Source of the DNA: Ochrobactrum sp. CGA5
GTDB taxonomy: Bacteria; Pseudomonadota; Alphaproteobacteria; Rhizobiales; Rhizobiaceae
DNA length: 46,182 bases
Reading direction: 5' to 3'
Assembly (NCBI RefSeq): GCF_006345815.1
Contig: NZ_VCIG01000041.1
Span: 1 to 46,182, forward strand
The notes below the pieces were generated by a model. The model saw nothing but the letters and a program-made list of their open reading frames with translations. It was not told the origin of the DNA and did no database searches. The first letter of the stretch is position 1, and every line of letters begins with the position of its first letter. Below are positions 8,059 through 16,352 of the stretch, piece after piece. Made by a program: the position numbers and the translations under genes.

Positions 8059-9276
8059 ATGTCATTCGTTTCGGAAAACGCTGAAGGCACTTCAGCGCTG
8101 GGGGACATCCGTGTGCTTGAGCTCGGCTCCATGCTGGCCGGACCGTTTGTCGGTTCTTTGTTGGGCGACTTCGGCGCCCAGGTAATCAAGGTCGAAAAGC
8201 CCGGCAAGCCGGACGCCCTTCGCGAATGGCCACCGCACAAGGACGAGGTGCCTCTTTGGTGGAAATCCATGGCTCGCAACAAGCATGCTGTGACGCTGGA
8301 TATTTCCCGTCCGCAAGCGCGCGATACGGCACTCAAGCTCATCGGCGGGAGCGATATAGTCATCGAAAACTTCCGTCCCGGCACGATGGAACGCTGGGGG
8401 CTTTCCCCACACGAGCTGCGCGAAGAATTTCCGCATATCATCTGGGTGCGCGTCAGCGGCTGGGGTCAGACCGGCCCCAAGTCCCTGGAAGGCGGCTATG
8501 CCACCATCGCTGAAGCTTTTTCCGGTCTTTCTTCTTTCACCGGTTACCCGGATAAGGGCCCGATGGTTTCAGCCTTTCCGATGGGCGATTATCTCGCAGG
8601 CGTTTTTGGGGCTTTTGGTGCTTTGGCAGCACTGCATAACCGCACCAAGACCAGTCAGGGTCAGATCATCGATGTGGCGCTTTACGAACCGATCCTGCGC
8701 ATCATCGAGTCCCTTGTCGTGCGTTATGACCAGACAGGTCGCGGCAAGCCTCTTCTTGGCAACCAGATGGAAGAAGACGTTCCGCGCAATGTTTATGCTA
8801 CGGCGGATGGCGGCGCGATTGCCATCAGTTGCGGGTCGCAAAGCATCTATGAAGGTCTCGCCAATGCCATGGAGCGTCCCGATCTCATCAGCGACCCGCG
8901 TTTCCTGACCATGGCATTGCGGGTTGAACATCGCGATGTCGTCGATGCGGAAGTAGCGGCCTGGATGAAAGCCCAAACTACGCAGCACGCTCTTCAAAAA
9001 CTGCAAGAATTCCGCGTGGTTGCTGGCAAGGTCAATACAATCGAGGATGTTTTTACCGAGCCGCATATAGCTGCGCGTAAAGCCATTGAAACCATCGTTG
9101 ACAGCCAGCTTGGCCCCATCCGTATGCCCGCCCCGACACCTAAACTGTCGGACACGCCTGGAAATATTCGCTGGGCCGGCCAGATGCCCGGCGACGCAAA
9201 CGAAGAAATTTTCGGCAAGCTGCTTGGCATGAGCAACAACGAAATCGACGCACTTCGCGCACAGAAAATCATTTGA
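8059..9276 (+). CDS. CaiB/BaiF-family CoA-transferase
   Basis: A 405-residue class III CoA-transferase, which moves CoA from a donor thioester to a carboxylic acid. Family marks include RVLELGSMLAGPF, ADFGA-type GDFGAQVIKVEKP, ARNKHAVTLD, IENFRPGTMERWGL and the catalytic Asp, here D177 in FPMGDYLAG. GGGAAA lies upstream of the ATG at a suitable distance. Its place between the importer and the thiolase-like gene suggests it activates the imported acid. The substrate is not deducible from sequence; some family members are racemases. Confidence 0.92.
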   Translation: MSFVSENAEGTSALGDIRVLELGSMLAGPFVGSLLGDFGAQVIKVEKPGKPDALREWPPHKDEVPLWWKSMARNKHAVTLDISRPQARDTALKLIGGSDIVIENFRPGTMERWGLSPHELREEFPHIIWVRVSGWGQTGPKSLEGGYATIAEAFSGLSSFTGYPDKGPMVSAFPMGDYLAGVFGAFGALAALHNRTKTSQGQIIDVALYEPILRIIESLVVRYDQTGRGKPLLGNQMEEDVPRNVYATADGGAIAISCGSQSIYEGLANAMERPDLISDPRFLTMALRVEHRDVVDAEVAAWMKAQTTQHALQKLQEFRVVAGKVNTIEDVFTEPHIAARKAIETIVDSQLGPIRMPAPTPKLSDTPGNIRWAGQMPGDANEEIFGKLLGMSNNEIDALRAQKII

Positions 9277-9283
9277 GGGACAT

Positions 9284-10438
9284 ATGAAGCGTGACAGCCA
9301 AATCGGCATCATAGGCTATGGTGCCACCGCATATGAGAAGAAGACTAGCCGTTCGCTGTTCTCCTTCCTATCCGAAGCGGGCCGAAAGGCTCTCGACTGT
9401 GCAGGCCTGACCTTTGCGGACATCGACGGTCTCGCAATCAGCTCGTTCGAGCTGCCGCCAGATAACACCGTCACCGCTGCCGAACAATTCGGCATGTCCA
9501 TTTCCTGGGCCTATCTGGGAACCGCCGGTAGCGCTGGCCCGGTGGCCAGCATCATCAATGCCGTCCATGCTATCGAAAGCGGACAGGCAACGACCGTTCT
9601 TTGCATTGCTGGCGACAATTATGACGTCGGTGGTCATTTCAAGCTGATGGATAATTTCAGCCGCGGCTTACGCAATTACGGTACGCCGCTCGGTTTTGGC
9701 GGTGCAAACGGCCTGTTTGCAATCATCCAGCGCAAGCATATGGAAACATATGGCACCCGCATCGAAGATCTGGGCCGTATCTCGGTTGGGCAGCGCAAGA
9801 GTGCACAGCAGAATGAAGCTGCTCTGCTACGTGGTCCCATGACCATTGAAGACTACATCAACTCGCGCATTATTGCCGATCCTATCCGCCTTTATGATTG
9901 CGTGCTGCCTTGTGCGGGTGCGGAAGCTGTTATCGTGACTTCGCTCGACCGGGCCCCTGCCGGAAAGGGCGTGAGAGTGGTGACAGGCTATGAGCGCCAC
10001 AATCATCCGCCGATGGAAATCGCCCCCCTCAAAGGTGGCTGGGAAACCTTTGCCAGCAAGCTTTATGCGGACGCCGGATATGGCCCCGAGGACATGGATT
10101 TCGTGCAGCTTTATGACGATTACCCTATCATGGCTGCAATCCAGTTTGAAGATCTCGGATTCTGCGCCAAGGGCGAAGTTAGTAAATTCCTCGCTGACAA
10201 CACGTTTGATTGGGAAGGTTCCATGCCACTTAATACGGGCGGCGGACAGCTTTCTTGCGGACAGGCAGGCATTGCCGGTGGTTTGCTGAGCGTGACGGAA
10301 GCGGTTCGTCAGTTGCGTGGGGAAGGTGGTGGCCGTCAGGTCGCAAATGCCACTCGCGGGCTTGTCGCCGGTTACGGCATGGTCGGTTACGGCCATGGTC
10401 TTTCAGCAAGCAGTATCATTCTGGAGGCTACGCGATGA
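9284..10438 (+). CDS. Thiolase-fold protein lacking the catalytic Cys (lipid-transfer/aldolase-like)
   Basis: This 384-residue thiolase-superfamily protein resembles the SCP-x/Ltp group. The position of the nucleophilic Cys reads GTAGSAGPVASI (about 80-90), and the usual C-terminal GHPxGA is replaced by GQAGIAGG, so true thiolase chemistry is unlikely. N-terminal IGIIGYGATAY and C-terminal NTGGGQLSCG are still thiolase-like. It overlaps the DUF35 gene by four bases. Known Ltp-DUF35 pairs in steroid side-chain degradation are retro-aldolases that release a short acyl-CoA, and I infer a C-C cleaving or acyl-transfer role here. Confidence 0.85.
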   Translation: MKRDSQIGIIGYGATAYEKKTSRSLFSFLSEAGRKALDCAGLTFADIDGLAISSFELPPDNTVTAAEQFGMSISWAYLGTAGSAGPVASIINAVHAIESGQATTVLCIAGDNYDVGGHFKLMDNFSRGLRNYGTPLGFGGANGLFAIIQRKHMETYGTRIEDLGRISVGQRKSAQQNEAALLRGPMTIEDYINSRIIADPIRLYDCVLPCAGAEAVIVTSLDRAPAGKGVRVVTGYERHNHPPMEIAPLKGGWETFASKLYADAGYGPEDMDFVQLYDDYPIMAAIQFEDLGFCAKGEVSKFLADNTFDWEGSMPLNTGGGQLSCGQAGIAGGLLSVTEAVRQLRGEGGGRQVANATRGLVAGYGMVGYGHGLSASSIILEATR

Positions 10439-10863
10439 ACCAGACATACGATTACCCCGTTCCATTTGAAGATGAAGACAACCGCGCATTTCTGACCGCA
10501 TGGCGCGAAAAGGGTGAAATCCTGTTGCAGAAAGCGGCTGGTGGCGGCAAGCCGTTCTTCTATCCGCGACCTATCTGCCCTTATACGGGATCTGCAGATC
10601 TCGTTCCTCTTATTTCCAGCGGCAAGGGACGCATTGTGTCTTATTCGCTGGTGCTTCGCCCGAACCATCCCGCCTTCAACGATGAAGTACCGATCATCAT
10701 GGCCGAAGTTGAATTGGAAGAAGGCGCGACCATGCTCGCGCGCATTATTTGCGATGATAGCGCGGAGATAGCCAGCGGCCTTGCCATTGAAACCCTGCCG
10801 CGCGATCAGGCGGCCCGCTATCCGCTTCCAACTTTCCGCCTTCAGAGGCAAGTCGATGCATAA
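10435..10863 (+). CDS. DUF35 OB-fold protein with degraded zinc ribbon
   Basis: The 142-residue protein has the DUF35 layout: an N-terminal helix (FLTAWREKGEILLQKA), a rubredoxin-like zinc ribbon and an OB fold starting at SSGKGRIVSYSLVLR. The ribbon normally has two Cys pairs; here it reads KPFFYPRPICPYTG, with a single Cys, so zinc binding is probably lost. DUF35 proteins are obligate partners of thiolase-like enzymes and bind acyl-CoA. The start overlaps the thiolase-like stop (ATGA), and eight bases at its end overlap the next gene. Confidence 0.87.
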   Translation: MNQTYDYPVPFEDEDNRAFLTAWREKGEILLQKAAGGGKPFFYPRPICPYTGSADLVPLISSGKGRIVSYSLVLRPNHPAFNDEVPIIMAEVELEEGATMLARIICDDSAEIASGLAIETLPRDQAARYPLPTFRLQRQVDA

Positions 10864-11797
10864 AGGCATTCGCAGCTATAGTGATGCCGATGTTGCAGCG
10901 CGCCTTAACTGGTCTGCCTTGATAACAACAATGGAAGCTGCGTTCAAACGCGGCGCCGAAAGCCCCCCTCGTCCGCATTATGATATTTGTGTTCCCGGTG
11001 AGCCGAACGGCACATTGCTTTTAATGCCTGCCTGGGCCGAAGGCCACCACATTGGCCTCAAGACTGTTACGATATTTCCAGGTAATGCCGTTCGTTCAGA
11101 ACCCAGCATTAATGCGCAGTATCTTTTGTTCAGTGCGGTAAACGGCAAGCTCGTTGCAATTCTGGAAGGCGGAGCACTGACAGCACGGCGCACCGCATCC
11201 GCATCTGCGTTAGCCTCAAGCTATCTCTCGCGCATCGATGCAAAACGCCTGCTCATTGTAGGCACGGGTCGACTGAGCACTAATCTTGCCGCAGCGCATG
11301 CATCAGTACGTGAGATTGACGATATTATCGTTTGGGGCAGAAATTTTACTAAGGCGAAAGCCATTGCCGATGAACTTATCACACAAGGCTTGCCGGGCAG
11401 AGCTTCTGACGATTTGGAAGTAGAGGCACGCGCCGCGGACATCATTTCGTGCTGCACATTATCGCGTAAACCGATCATCAAGGGCGCTTGGCTTAAGCCG
11501 GGATCGCACCTTGATCTGGTTGGCGCGTTCACACCGCAAATGGCGGAGGCGGATGACGAAGCGCTGCAACGCGGTTCGATATTCGTAGACACGGTTGAGG
11601 GTGCACTTCAGGAAGCAGGCGAATTGGTTCAAGCAATCAAACGTGGCGCAATAGAGCCAAAAGACGTCCAAGCCAGCTTGTTCGAATTGACCCGTAACGA
11701 GCATAAGGGTCGGCGCAACGATACGGAGATAACTATTTTCAAATCGGTTGGGTGTTCGCTCGAAGATCTAGCTGCGGCGGAGCTGTGTGTCTCTTGA
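10856..11797 (+). CDS. Ornithine cyclodeaminase / mu-crystallin family protein
   Basis: This 313-residue cytosolic enzyme of the ornithine cyclodeaminase/mu-crystallin family probably uses NAD(P)H or NAD+. The substrate domain carries PPRPHYDI and GLKTVTIFPGN; the Rossmann domain opens with RLLIVGTGRLSTN (around residue 130). ATG 10856 lies inside the end of the DUF35 gene. Members include ornithine cyclodeaminase, alanine dehydrogenase and imine or ketimine reductases. With a polyamine-type importer in the operon, an imine or amino-acid substrate is attractive, but this is an inference. Confidence 0.87.
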   Translation: MHKGIRSYSDADVAARLNWSALITTMEAAFKRGAESPPRPHYDICVPGEPNGTLLLMPAWAEGHHIGLKTVTIFPGNAVRSEPSINAQYLLFSAVNGKLVAILEGGALTARRTASASALASSYLSRIDAKRLLIVGTGRLSTNLAAAHASVREIDDIIVWGRNFTKAKAIADELITQGLPGRASDDLEVEARAADIISCCTLSRKPIIKGAWLKPGSHLDLVGAFTPQMAEADDEALQRGSIFVDTVEGALQEAGELVQAIKRGAIEPKDVQASLFELTRNEHKGRRNDTEITIFKSVGCSLEDLAAAELCVS

Positions 11798-11814
11798 CTG
11801 GATAACCCATCCCA

Positions 11815-13002
11815 ATGAAATTGCCGCCTGTTGATGGACCATTACCCGCCAACACCTCCGCAGCGTGGGGGATTCCGATTTTCTATGCAGTGGCGGTGTT
11901 GGCGCGCACATCTGTCATTGTGGTTATCCCAACTTTAGCCTTTCGTTATCTCGGGGAGGCGAGCCTTGTCAGTGCGATCTATTTCATCGCGAGCGTAGGT
12001 GGATTACTTACCAGCACGGTACTTCCGGCGGTTCTGAAGGCCATAGGTCCCTGGTGGTTAACGATTGGGGCCGGCTTAATGGGAGGCGTGTCCGGAATAC
12101 TGTTTACAGTGCCTGGCAGTGTGCCGCTTACCCTCGGGCTGGCGAGCTATTTTCTGATGGTGCAGCTTTTTGAAACCGCCTCAAATATATATGCCCTGAA
12201 CATGATACCCCGACGTTCTTTGGCTCGTTTTGAACCACGTCGCATAATGCTAGCAGGTGCTGCTTATGGCATTGGTCCGTTGATTGGTACATTTCTACTG
12301 CGACATGGTCCGGAGTGGTCTCCTTTTGCAATAAGCGCCGCTTGTGCATTTCTGGCACCATTCGTGTTGGTGTTCTTGGTCGATAATGTCCGAACCCCTA
12401 TGATCATGCCTATTGCTTCAACAAAGCAAGAATTCGCTATTAAACAATTCCTGCGCCAACCGCGCTTACGCCTCGCCTGGGTTCTGGCGATTGGACGTGC
12501 GGCATGGTGGCAAGTATTTTTTGTCTACACACCAATACTTATCGTTGCAGCAGAATATGACCCATCATATACGGGAGCAATCGCTGGTATCGCATCTGGC
12601 CTGCTGCTACTTAGCCCAATTTGGGGGATGTTCATGCGGCGCATCGGATTGCGCCGCTATTTAACCCTCACATATGCGGTATGTGGCATTGCGACTGCTA
12701 TTGTCGGTTTTGTTACTGAATGGTCATTCACATGGGCAATCATCGCTCTGATGTTTGCCGCGCTTGTAGCAAGTGGAATTGATAGCGCTGGCAACGCACC
12801 TTTCCTGCGTTCCGTCAAAAACCGGGACCGGCTACGCATGGTGCCAATCTACAATACATATCGCGAGATATCTCAAATCATTCCGGCAGCGATCTTCACG
12901 ATTGTTCTGATGTTTCAAAGTGTGTCGCAGGTGTTTCTGTGGGTAGGCTTAGCGCTACTCATATTGTCATTTTACTGTAGGAATCTACCCCGCAGAACAT
13001 AG
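11815..13002 (+). CDS. MFS transporter
   Basis: The 395-residue protein is hydrophobic throughout, with about twelve membrane helices. It begins with a short cytoplasmic tail before FYAVAVLARTSVIVVIPTLAF and ends in positively charged RNLPRRT. It starts 17 bases after the previous stop, so it is probably the last gene of the operon. It may export a breakdown product or take up a related substrate; sequence gives no specificity. The next feature downstream is the IS6 element, about 100 bases away. Confidence 0.85.
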   Translation: MKLPPVDGPLPANTSAAWGIPIFYAVAVLARTSVIVVIPTLAFRYLGEASLVSAIYFIASVGGLLTSTVLPAVLKAIGPWWLTIGAGLMGGVSGILFTVPGSVPLTLGLASYFLMVQLFETASNIYALNMIPRRSLARFEPRRIMLAGAAYGIGPLIGTFLLRHGPEWSPFAISAACAFLAPFVLVFLVDNVRTPMIMPIASTKQEFAIKQFLRQPRLRLAWVLAIGRAAWWQVFFVYTPILIVAAEYDPSYTGAIAGIASGLLLLSPIWGMFMRRIGLRRYLTLTYAVCGIATAIVGFVTEWSFTWAIIALMFAALVASGIDSAGNAPFLRSVKNRDRLRMVPIYNTYREISQIIPAAIFTIVLMFQSVSQVFLWVGLALLILSFYCRNLPRRT

Positions 13003-13104
13003 TGCGACGTCCACAACCATCCCCTCCGAATGACACCGTCGCTCACCGCATTGGGGGGGAAGTTTACATGACTCAATTTTCAATGAAAATTATGCGCCTA
13101 ACTG

Positions 13105-13923
13105 GCCGCTGTGTCGCAAAATTTTCATCACATTAAAGGCGGCCGTATCTCCGGACGCACTTATGCTGCGAGCTCCGCAAAGAGCTGGAATGGCGAGCGA
13201 TTATTGTTGGCGAACTGCTTCTTGCGGATCATATGCGCCACTTCGATGCCAGCAATTGTTGCTGAAGCGCTGTGAAACGCCTTGAAGCCCAATGTGTGTT
13301 TTGTAATCCGCTTGATGAAGCGATGGTCCTGTTCAAGAATATTGTTGAGATATTTGACCTGAAGAATTTCGATCATTTTACCTGTACCGGTGATTTTCAG
13401 GATGTTGTTTACAGCCTGCGCACCAGCCAGATTGGCTCCGCTTTTATCAATGACAATCTTGTGCGGAATACCATTGCTTGCGATGGTTTTCATAAAGAAA
13501 CGCCTTGCAGCGCCGAAATCTCGGCGCTCAGAGAGCATGAAATCAAGGGTTTGCCCCTCACGATCAACCGCTCGATACAAATACGTCCATTTCCCTTTGA
13601 CCTTTATATAGGTCTCGTCAACACGCCATGAGCCAAGCGTTGTGCGTTTACGTTTTTGTGCCTGCGCAGCAATCTGCGGCGCGTAACGAACAACCCAACG
13701 GTTCAAGGTTGCATGGTCAACCTCGACACCACGTTCAGCCATAATCTCCTGCAGATCGCGATATGAAACTGAATAGCGGACATAGAAGAAAACGGCGTAA
13801 AGAATGACACTTTTCGGGAAGTGAGTACCTTTGAAATCCACCGCCATCCGCTTCCACCTCATTCAGTTAAATGCAACGATCCTGACATAGCTCAACAGAA
13901 CTGAAAAATTTGCGACAAAACCC
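13105..13923 (-). mobile_element. Complete IS6-family insertion sequence
   Basis: About 819 bases, the usual IS6 length, with one transposase gene read leftward. Imperfect terminal repeats share TGTCGCAAA followed by a T-rich run and CA, at both ends. The outer bases differ between the ends. I see no 8-base target duplication flanking it (GCCTAACT left, GATTGAAT right), as expected if it arose by cointegration or rearrangement. Its left 350 bases repeat 147-496 in inverted orientation. Its right end cuts into the gene at 13924-14383. Confidence 0.9.
13161..13862 (-). CDS. IS6-family transposase
   Basis: This intact transposase of 233 residues (228 if started at the internal Met, MAVDFKGTHFPKS) carries out replicative transposition of the IS6 type. 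The DDE residues are visible: D82 in RVDETYIKVKG, D139 in VIDKSGAN and E177 in LEQDHR. The N-terminal FYVRYSVSYRDLQEIM helix-turn-helix is typical of the family. No frameshift is seen, so it may be active. Confidence 0.95.
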   Translation of the reverse strand: MRWKRMAVDFKGTHFPKSVILYAVFFYVRYSVSYRDLQEIMAERGVEVDHATLNRWVVRYAPQIAAQAQKRKRTTLGSWRVDETYIKVKGKWTYLYRAVDREGQTLDFMLSERRDFGAARRFFMKTIASNGIPHKIVIDKSGANLAGAQAVNNILKITGTGKMIEILQVKYLNNILEQDHRFIKRITKHTLGFKAFHSASATIAGIEVAHMIRKKQFANNNRSPFQLFAELAA

Positions 13924-14383
13924 GATTGAATATCTACCTAATAGGCCAGTTCCAGCACTGACGAGCGAATACGCGAACGACGGGCAACCGGTCATTGAGC
14001 AGACCAGTAGCCCCCTACCCTATCGCCCTCAACAGCATGAGGAACCTTCGCAAGAAGCAAGCACAGCGAACTCCGCGCCAGTTCCTGAAGCCGCTGTCAC
14101 GAAGCAAGCAAATATCAGAACGGTCAATCTGAGCGTCAAATTGCCAACAATGGGTCAAGACACGAAGACAGCAATTTCACCAGATGAAATCAATGATCGT
14201 CTTCAAGAGGTCGAAGCGCAGCTTAAACCAAGTGCAAAGCGATTATTGCAGGCTGTTAATGAGAAAGTCGAAGCCTCGGGCGCATCGCCTCGCAAGCGGA
14301 AAAGTTATCTCGACATATTCAACGCTACTGTCCCGGACCCGGAGGATGTTGGACTGATGAGCAATGTCACATTGCGAAAATAA
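13924..14383 (+). pseudogene. Hypothetical protein, 5' end removed by IS6
   Basis: An open frame runs from the IS6 border to a TAA at 14383. The only available start (TTG at 13910) lies within the IS terminal repeat, so the natural start has been lost. The remaining 153 or so residues have a Pro/Gln/Ser-rich disordered N-terminal part, then a charged helical segment (EINDRLQEVEAQLKPSAKRLL) and a basic tail (SPRKRKSYLDIFN). I recognise no family. Composition suggests a cytosolic adaptor or DNA-associated protein, but no function is claimed. Confidence 0.45.
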
Positions 14384-14656
14384 CCGCGGCGCGCAGGAGG
14401 CCGGCTGGTGTCTGCAAACCGCGCGAGAACTGTCGATGATGAGCTCATTTTTTGTGCCATTGCCGCGTAGAATGGATATTTGCAGGCCATGCTGGTGGAG
14501 AACTAAGGTTGACTTGTGACATGAGCCCTGCTTACTCGGTAGCGACGGACGATTGAAGGAATGGTTTGAATTTGTCTGAATTTACTCAACTATGTTGATT
14601 AAATGATGGCTCGTTCAAACTTGATAATGGTTTAAGACTCTTTTATTATACTCAGT

Positions 14657-15442
14657 ATGGCTGAGCAAAACACCTCATTGTTAAACCGACTCGAGAGAGA
14701 CCTGCCAGAAGGGTTGGTCGTGGATGCTGCCTGGCTGCAAGAGCGCGGCATCGCCAGTAACCTGCGCGCTTACTACGTTAAGAACGGCTGGCTCGAACAG
14801 CCGGTACGTAGCGTCTATAAAAAACCGCGCGGCACGCTGAGTTGGCAGCAAGTCATCATATCGCTCCAGACCCTGCTTTTACGAGCACCGCTCTATGTCG
14901 GCGGACGCACGGCGTTAGAATTACAGGGCTTTGCGCATTACCTCGCTCACGAGACCAGGATTGTTCATCTCTACGGATCGGAAAAGCCGCCTGCATGGCT
15001 GAACAAACTGCAACTGCCCCAGCGCTTTGTCTATCACAACAGCGCTACCTTGTTCCGCAATGAACCAATCACACAAGGGCTTGGCAGCTTCGCATGGGGG
15101 CAGTGGGACTGGCCTATGACGCTTTCGCAGCCTGAGCGAGCTTATCTCGAAATGCTCGATGAACTGCCGCGCCATGAGAGTTTCCATCAGGCCGATATGA
15201 TTATGCAAAGTGCCGCAAATTTCAGCCCGAGGCGGCTGCAAAAACTGCTTCTGGATTGCGACAGCGTGAAGGTCAAACGTCTGTTCTTTTATTTCGCAGA
15301 TCGTCATGGCCATGCGTGGCTCAAGCGACTGGACAAAACCACAATCGATCTCGGGAAGGGTAAGCGCATGCTTGTGCCCGGTGGCAAGCTTGATCCGGTC
15401 TATCACATCACCGTACCGAGGGACTTCGATGGCATTTCGTGA
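14657..15442 (+). CDS. AbiEi-type antitoxin (type IV toxin-antitoxin)
   Basis: The 261-residue protein matches AbiEi antitoxins. It has an N-terminal winged-helix domain (SLLNRLERDLPEGLVVDAAW, then LQERGIASNLRAYYVKNGWL) for operator binding and a C-terminal domain that antagonises the toxin (YVGGRTALELQGFAHYL). It overlaps the toxin gene by 14 bases. Family members repress their own promoter cooperatively at inverted repeats. The pair provides abortive phage defence and plasmid or island stability. An AT-rich promoter region (TTTATTATACTCAGT) precedes the ATG. Confidence 0.92.
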   Translation: MAEQNTSLLNRLERDLPEGLVVDAAWLQERGIASNLRAYYVKNGWLEQPVRSVYKKPRGTLSWQQVIISLQTLLLRAPLYVGGRTALELQGFAHYLAHETRIVHLYGSEKPPAWLNKLQLPQRFVYHNSATLFRNEPITQGLGSFAWGQWDWPMTLSQPERAYLEMLDELPRHESFHQADMIMQSAANFSPRRLQKLLLDCDSVKVKRLFFYFADRHGHAWLKRLDKTTIDLGKGKRMLVPGGKLDPVYHITVPRDFDGIS

Positions 15443-16352
15443 TCAGTACCAGGGCCAAGTCAGGCTGCTTATGCGTCTGATTCCTATTGTGGCGCGCGAA
15501 ACCTGTTTTGCTCTCAAGGGTGGAACCGCGATTAATCTCTTTATACGCAATCTGCCGCGCCTCTCCGTTGACATCGACCTCATGTATTTGCCCATCAACG
15601 ACAGGCCGGAGGCGTTGGCGGACATTGACGCAGCCATGAAGCGGATCAAAACGTCAACTTTAGCGGAAGTACCCGGTGCTCGCGTCGCCGAAAACGTCCA
15701 CGATAGCGCGATCTTGCGGCTTCTTGTCATGGCCGAGGGAACACAAGTGAAGATTGAAGTCTCCCCTGTCTTGCGCGGCGTAGTGCACGAGCCTTCTGTG
15801 ATCCCTGTCACCGAGGCGGTCGAAGAGGTCTTCGGTTTTGCCGAAACCAGCGTCGTGTCCTTTGAAGACCTGTTTGCAGGAAAATTGGTTGCTGCGCTTG
15901 ATCGCCAGCATCCACGTGATCTCTTCGATGTGCGCAGTCTGTTCGCCCATGAAGGGCTGAGCGACGAGTTGCGCGAAGTTTTTCTTGTTTATCTCCTCAG
16001 CCACAATCGTCCCATGGGCGAGGTGCTTTCGGGCCGGGTCAATGACCTCGCGAATGAATACCGCAATGGTTTCGAAGGCATGACCGAGGAGGTGGTTCAC
16101 ATTGAAGAACTGATCGAAGCGCAGCAGCAGATGATTGAGGAACTGATCGACGGTATGCCGGATGAGCACCGCGAATTTCTGATCGGATTCGAGCGTGGTG
16201 AACCGGATTGGTCCTTGCTGAAGATCGGCCATGTTGCAGAGCTTCCGGCAATCCGCTGGCGGCAGCGAAATCTCGACAAACTCAAACCTGTTCAGCGCTC
16301 CGCCCTGGTCGAATTGCTGCGATCTTCCCTTGATCGGCGTGCACAAAAATAG
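15429..16352 (+). CDS. AbiEii-type nucleotidyltransferase toxin
   Basis: The 307-residue toxin of the AbiE system has the DNA polymerase beta-like nucleotidyltransferase motifs: GGTAINLF followed by RLSVDIDLMYL, in which the Asp pair binds metal. The later FEDLFAGKLVAALDRQHPRDLFD segment is the conserved AbiEii block. Related toxins (MenT type) transfer nucleotides to tRNA acceptor ends and stop translation. ATG 15429 is inside the antitoxin gene, which ensures antitoxin is made first. Full length, no visible inactivating change. Confidence 0.92.
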   Translation: MAFRDQYQGQVRLLMRLIPIVARETCFALKGGTAINLFIRNLPRLSVDIDLMYLPINDRPEALADIDAAMKRIKTSTLAEVPGARVAENVHDSAILRLLVMAEGTQVKIEVSPVLRGVVHEPSVIPVTEAVEEVFGFAETSVVSFEDLFAGKLVAALDRQHPRDLFDVRSLFAHEGLSDELREVFLVYLLSHNRPMGEVLSGRVNDLANEYRNGFEGMTEEVVHIEELIEAQQQMIEELIDGMPDEHREFLIGFERGEPDWSLLKIGHVAELPAIRWRQRNLDKLKPVQRSALVELLRSSLDRRAQK

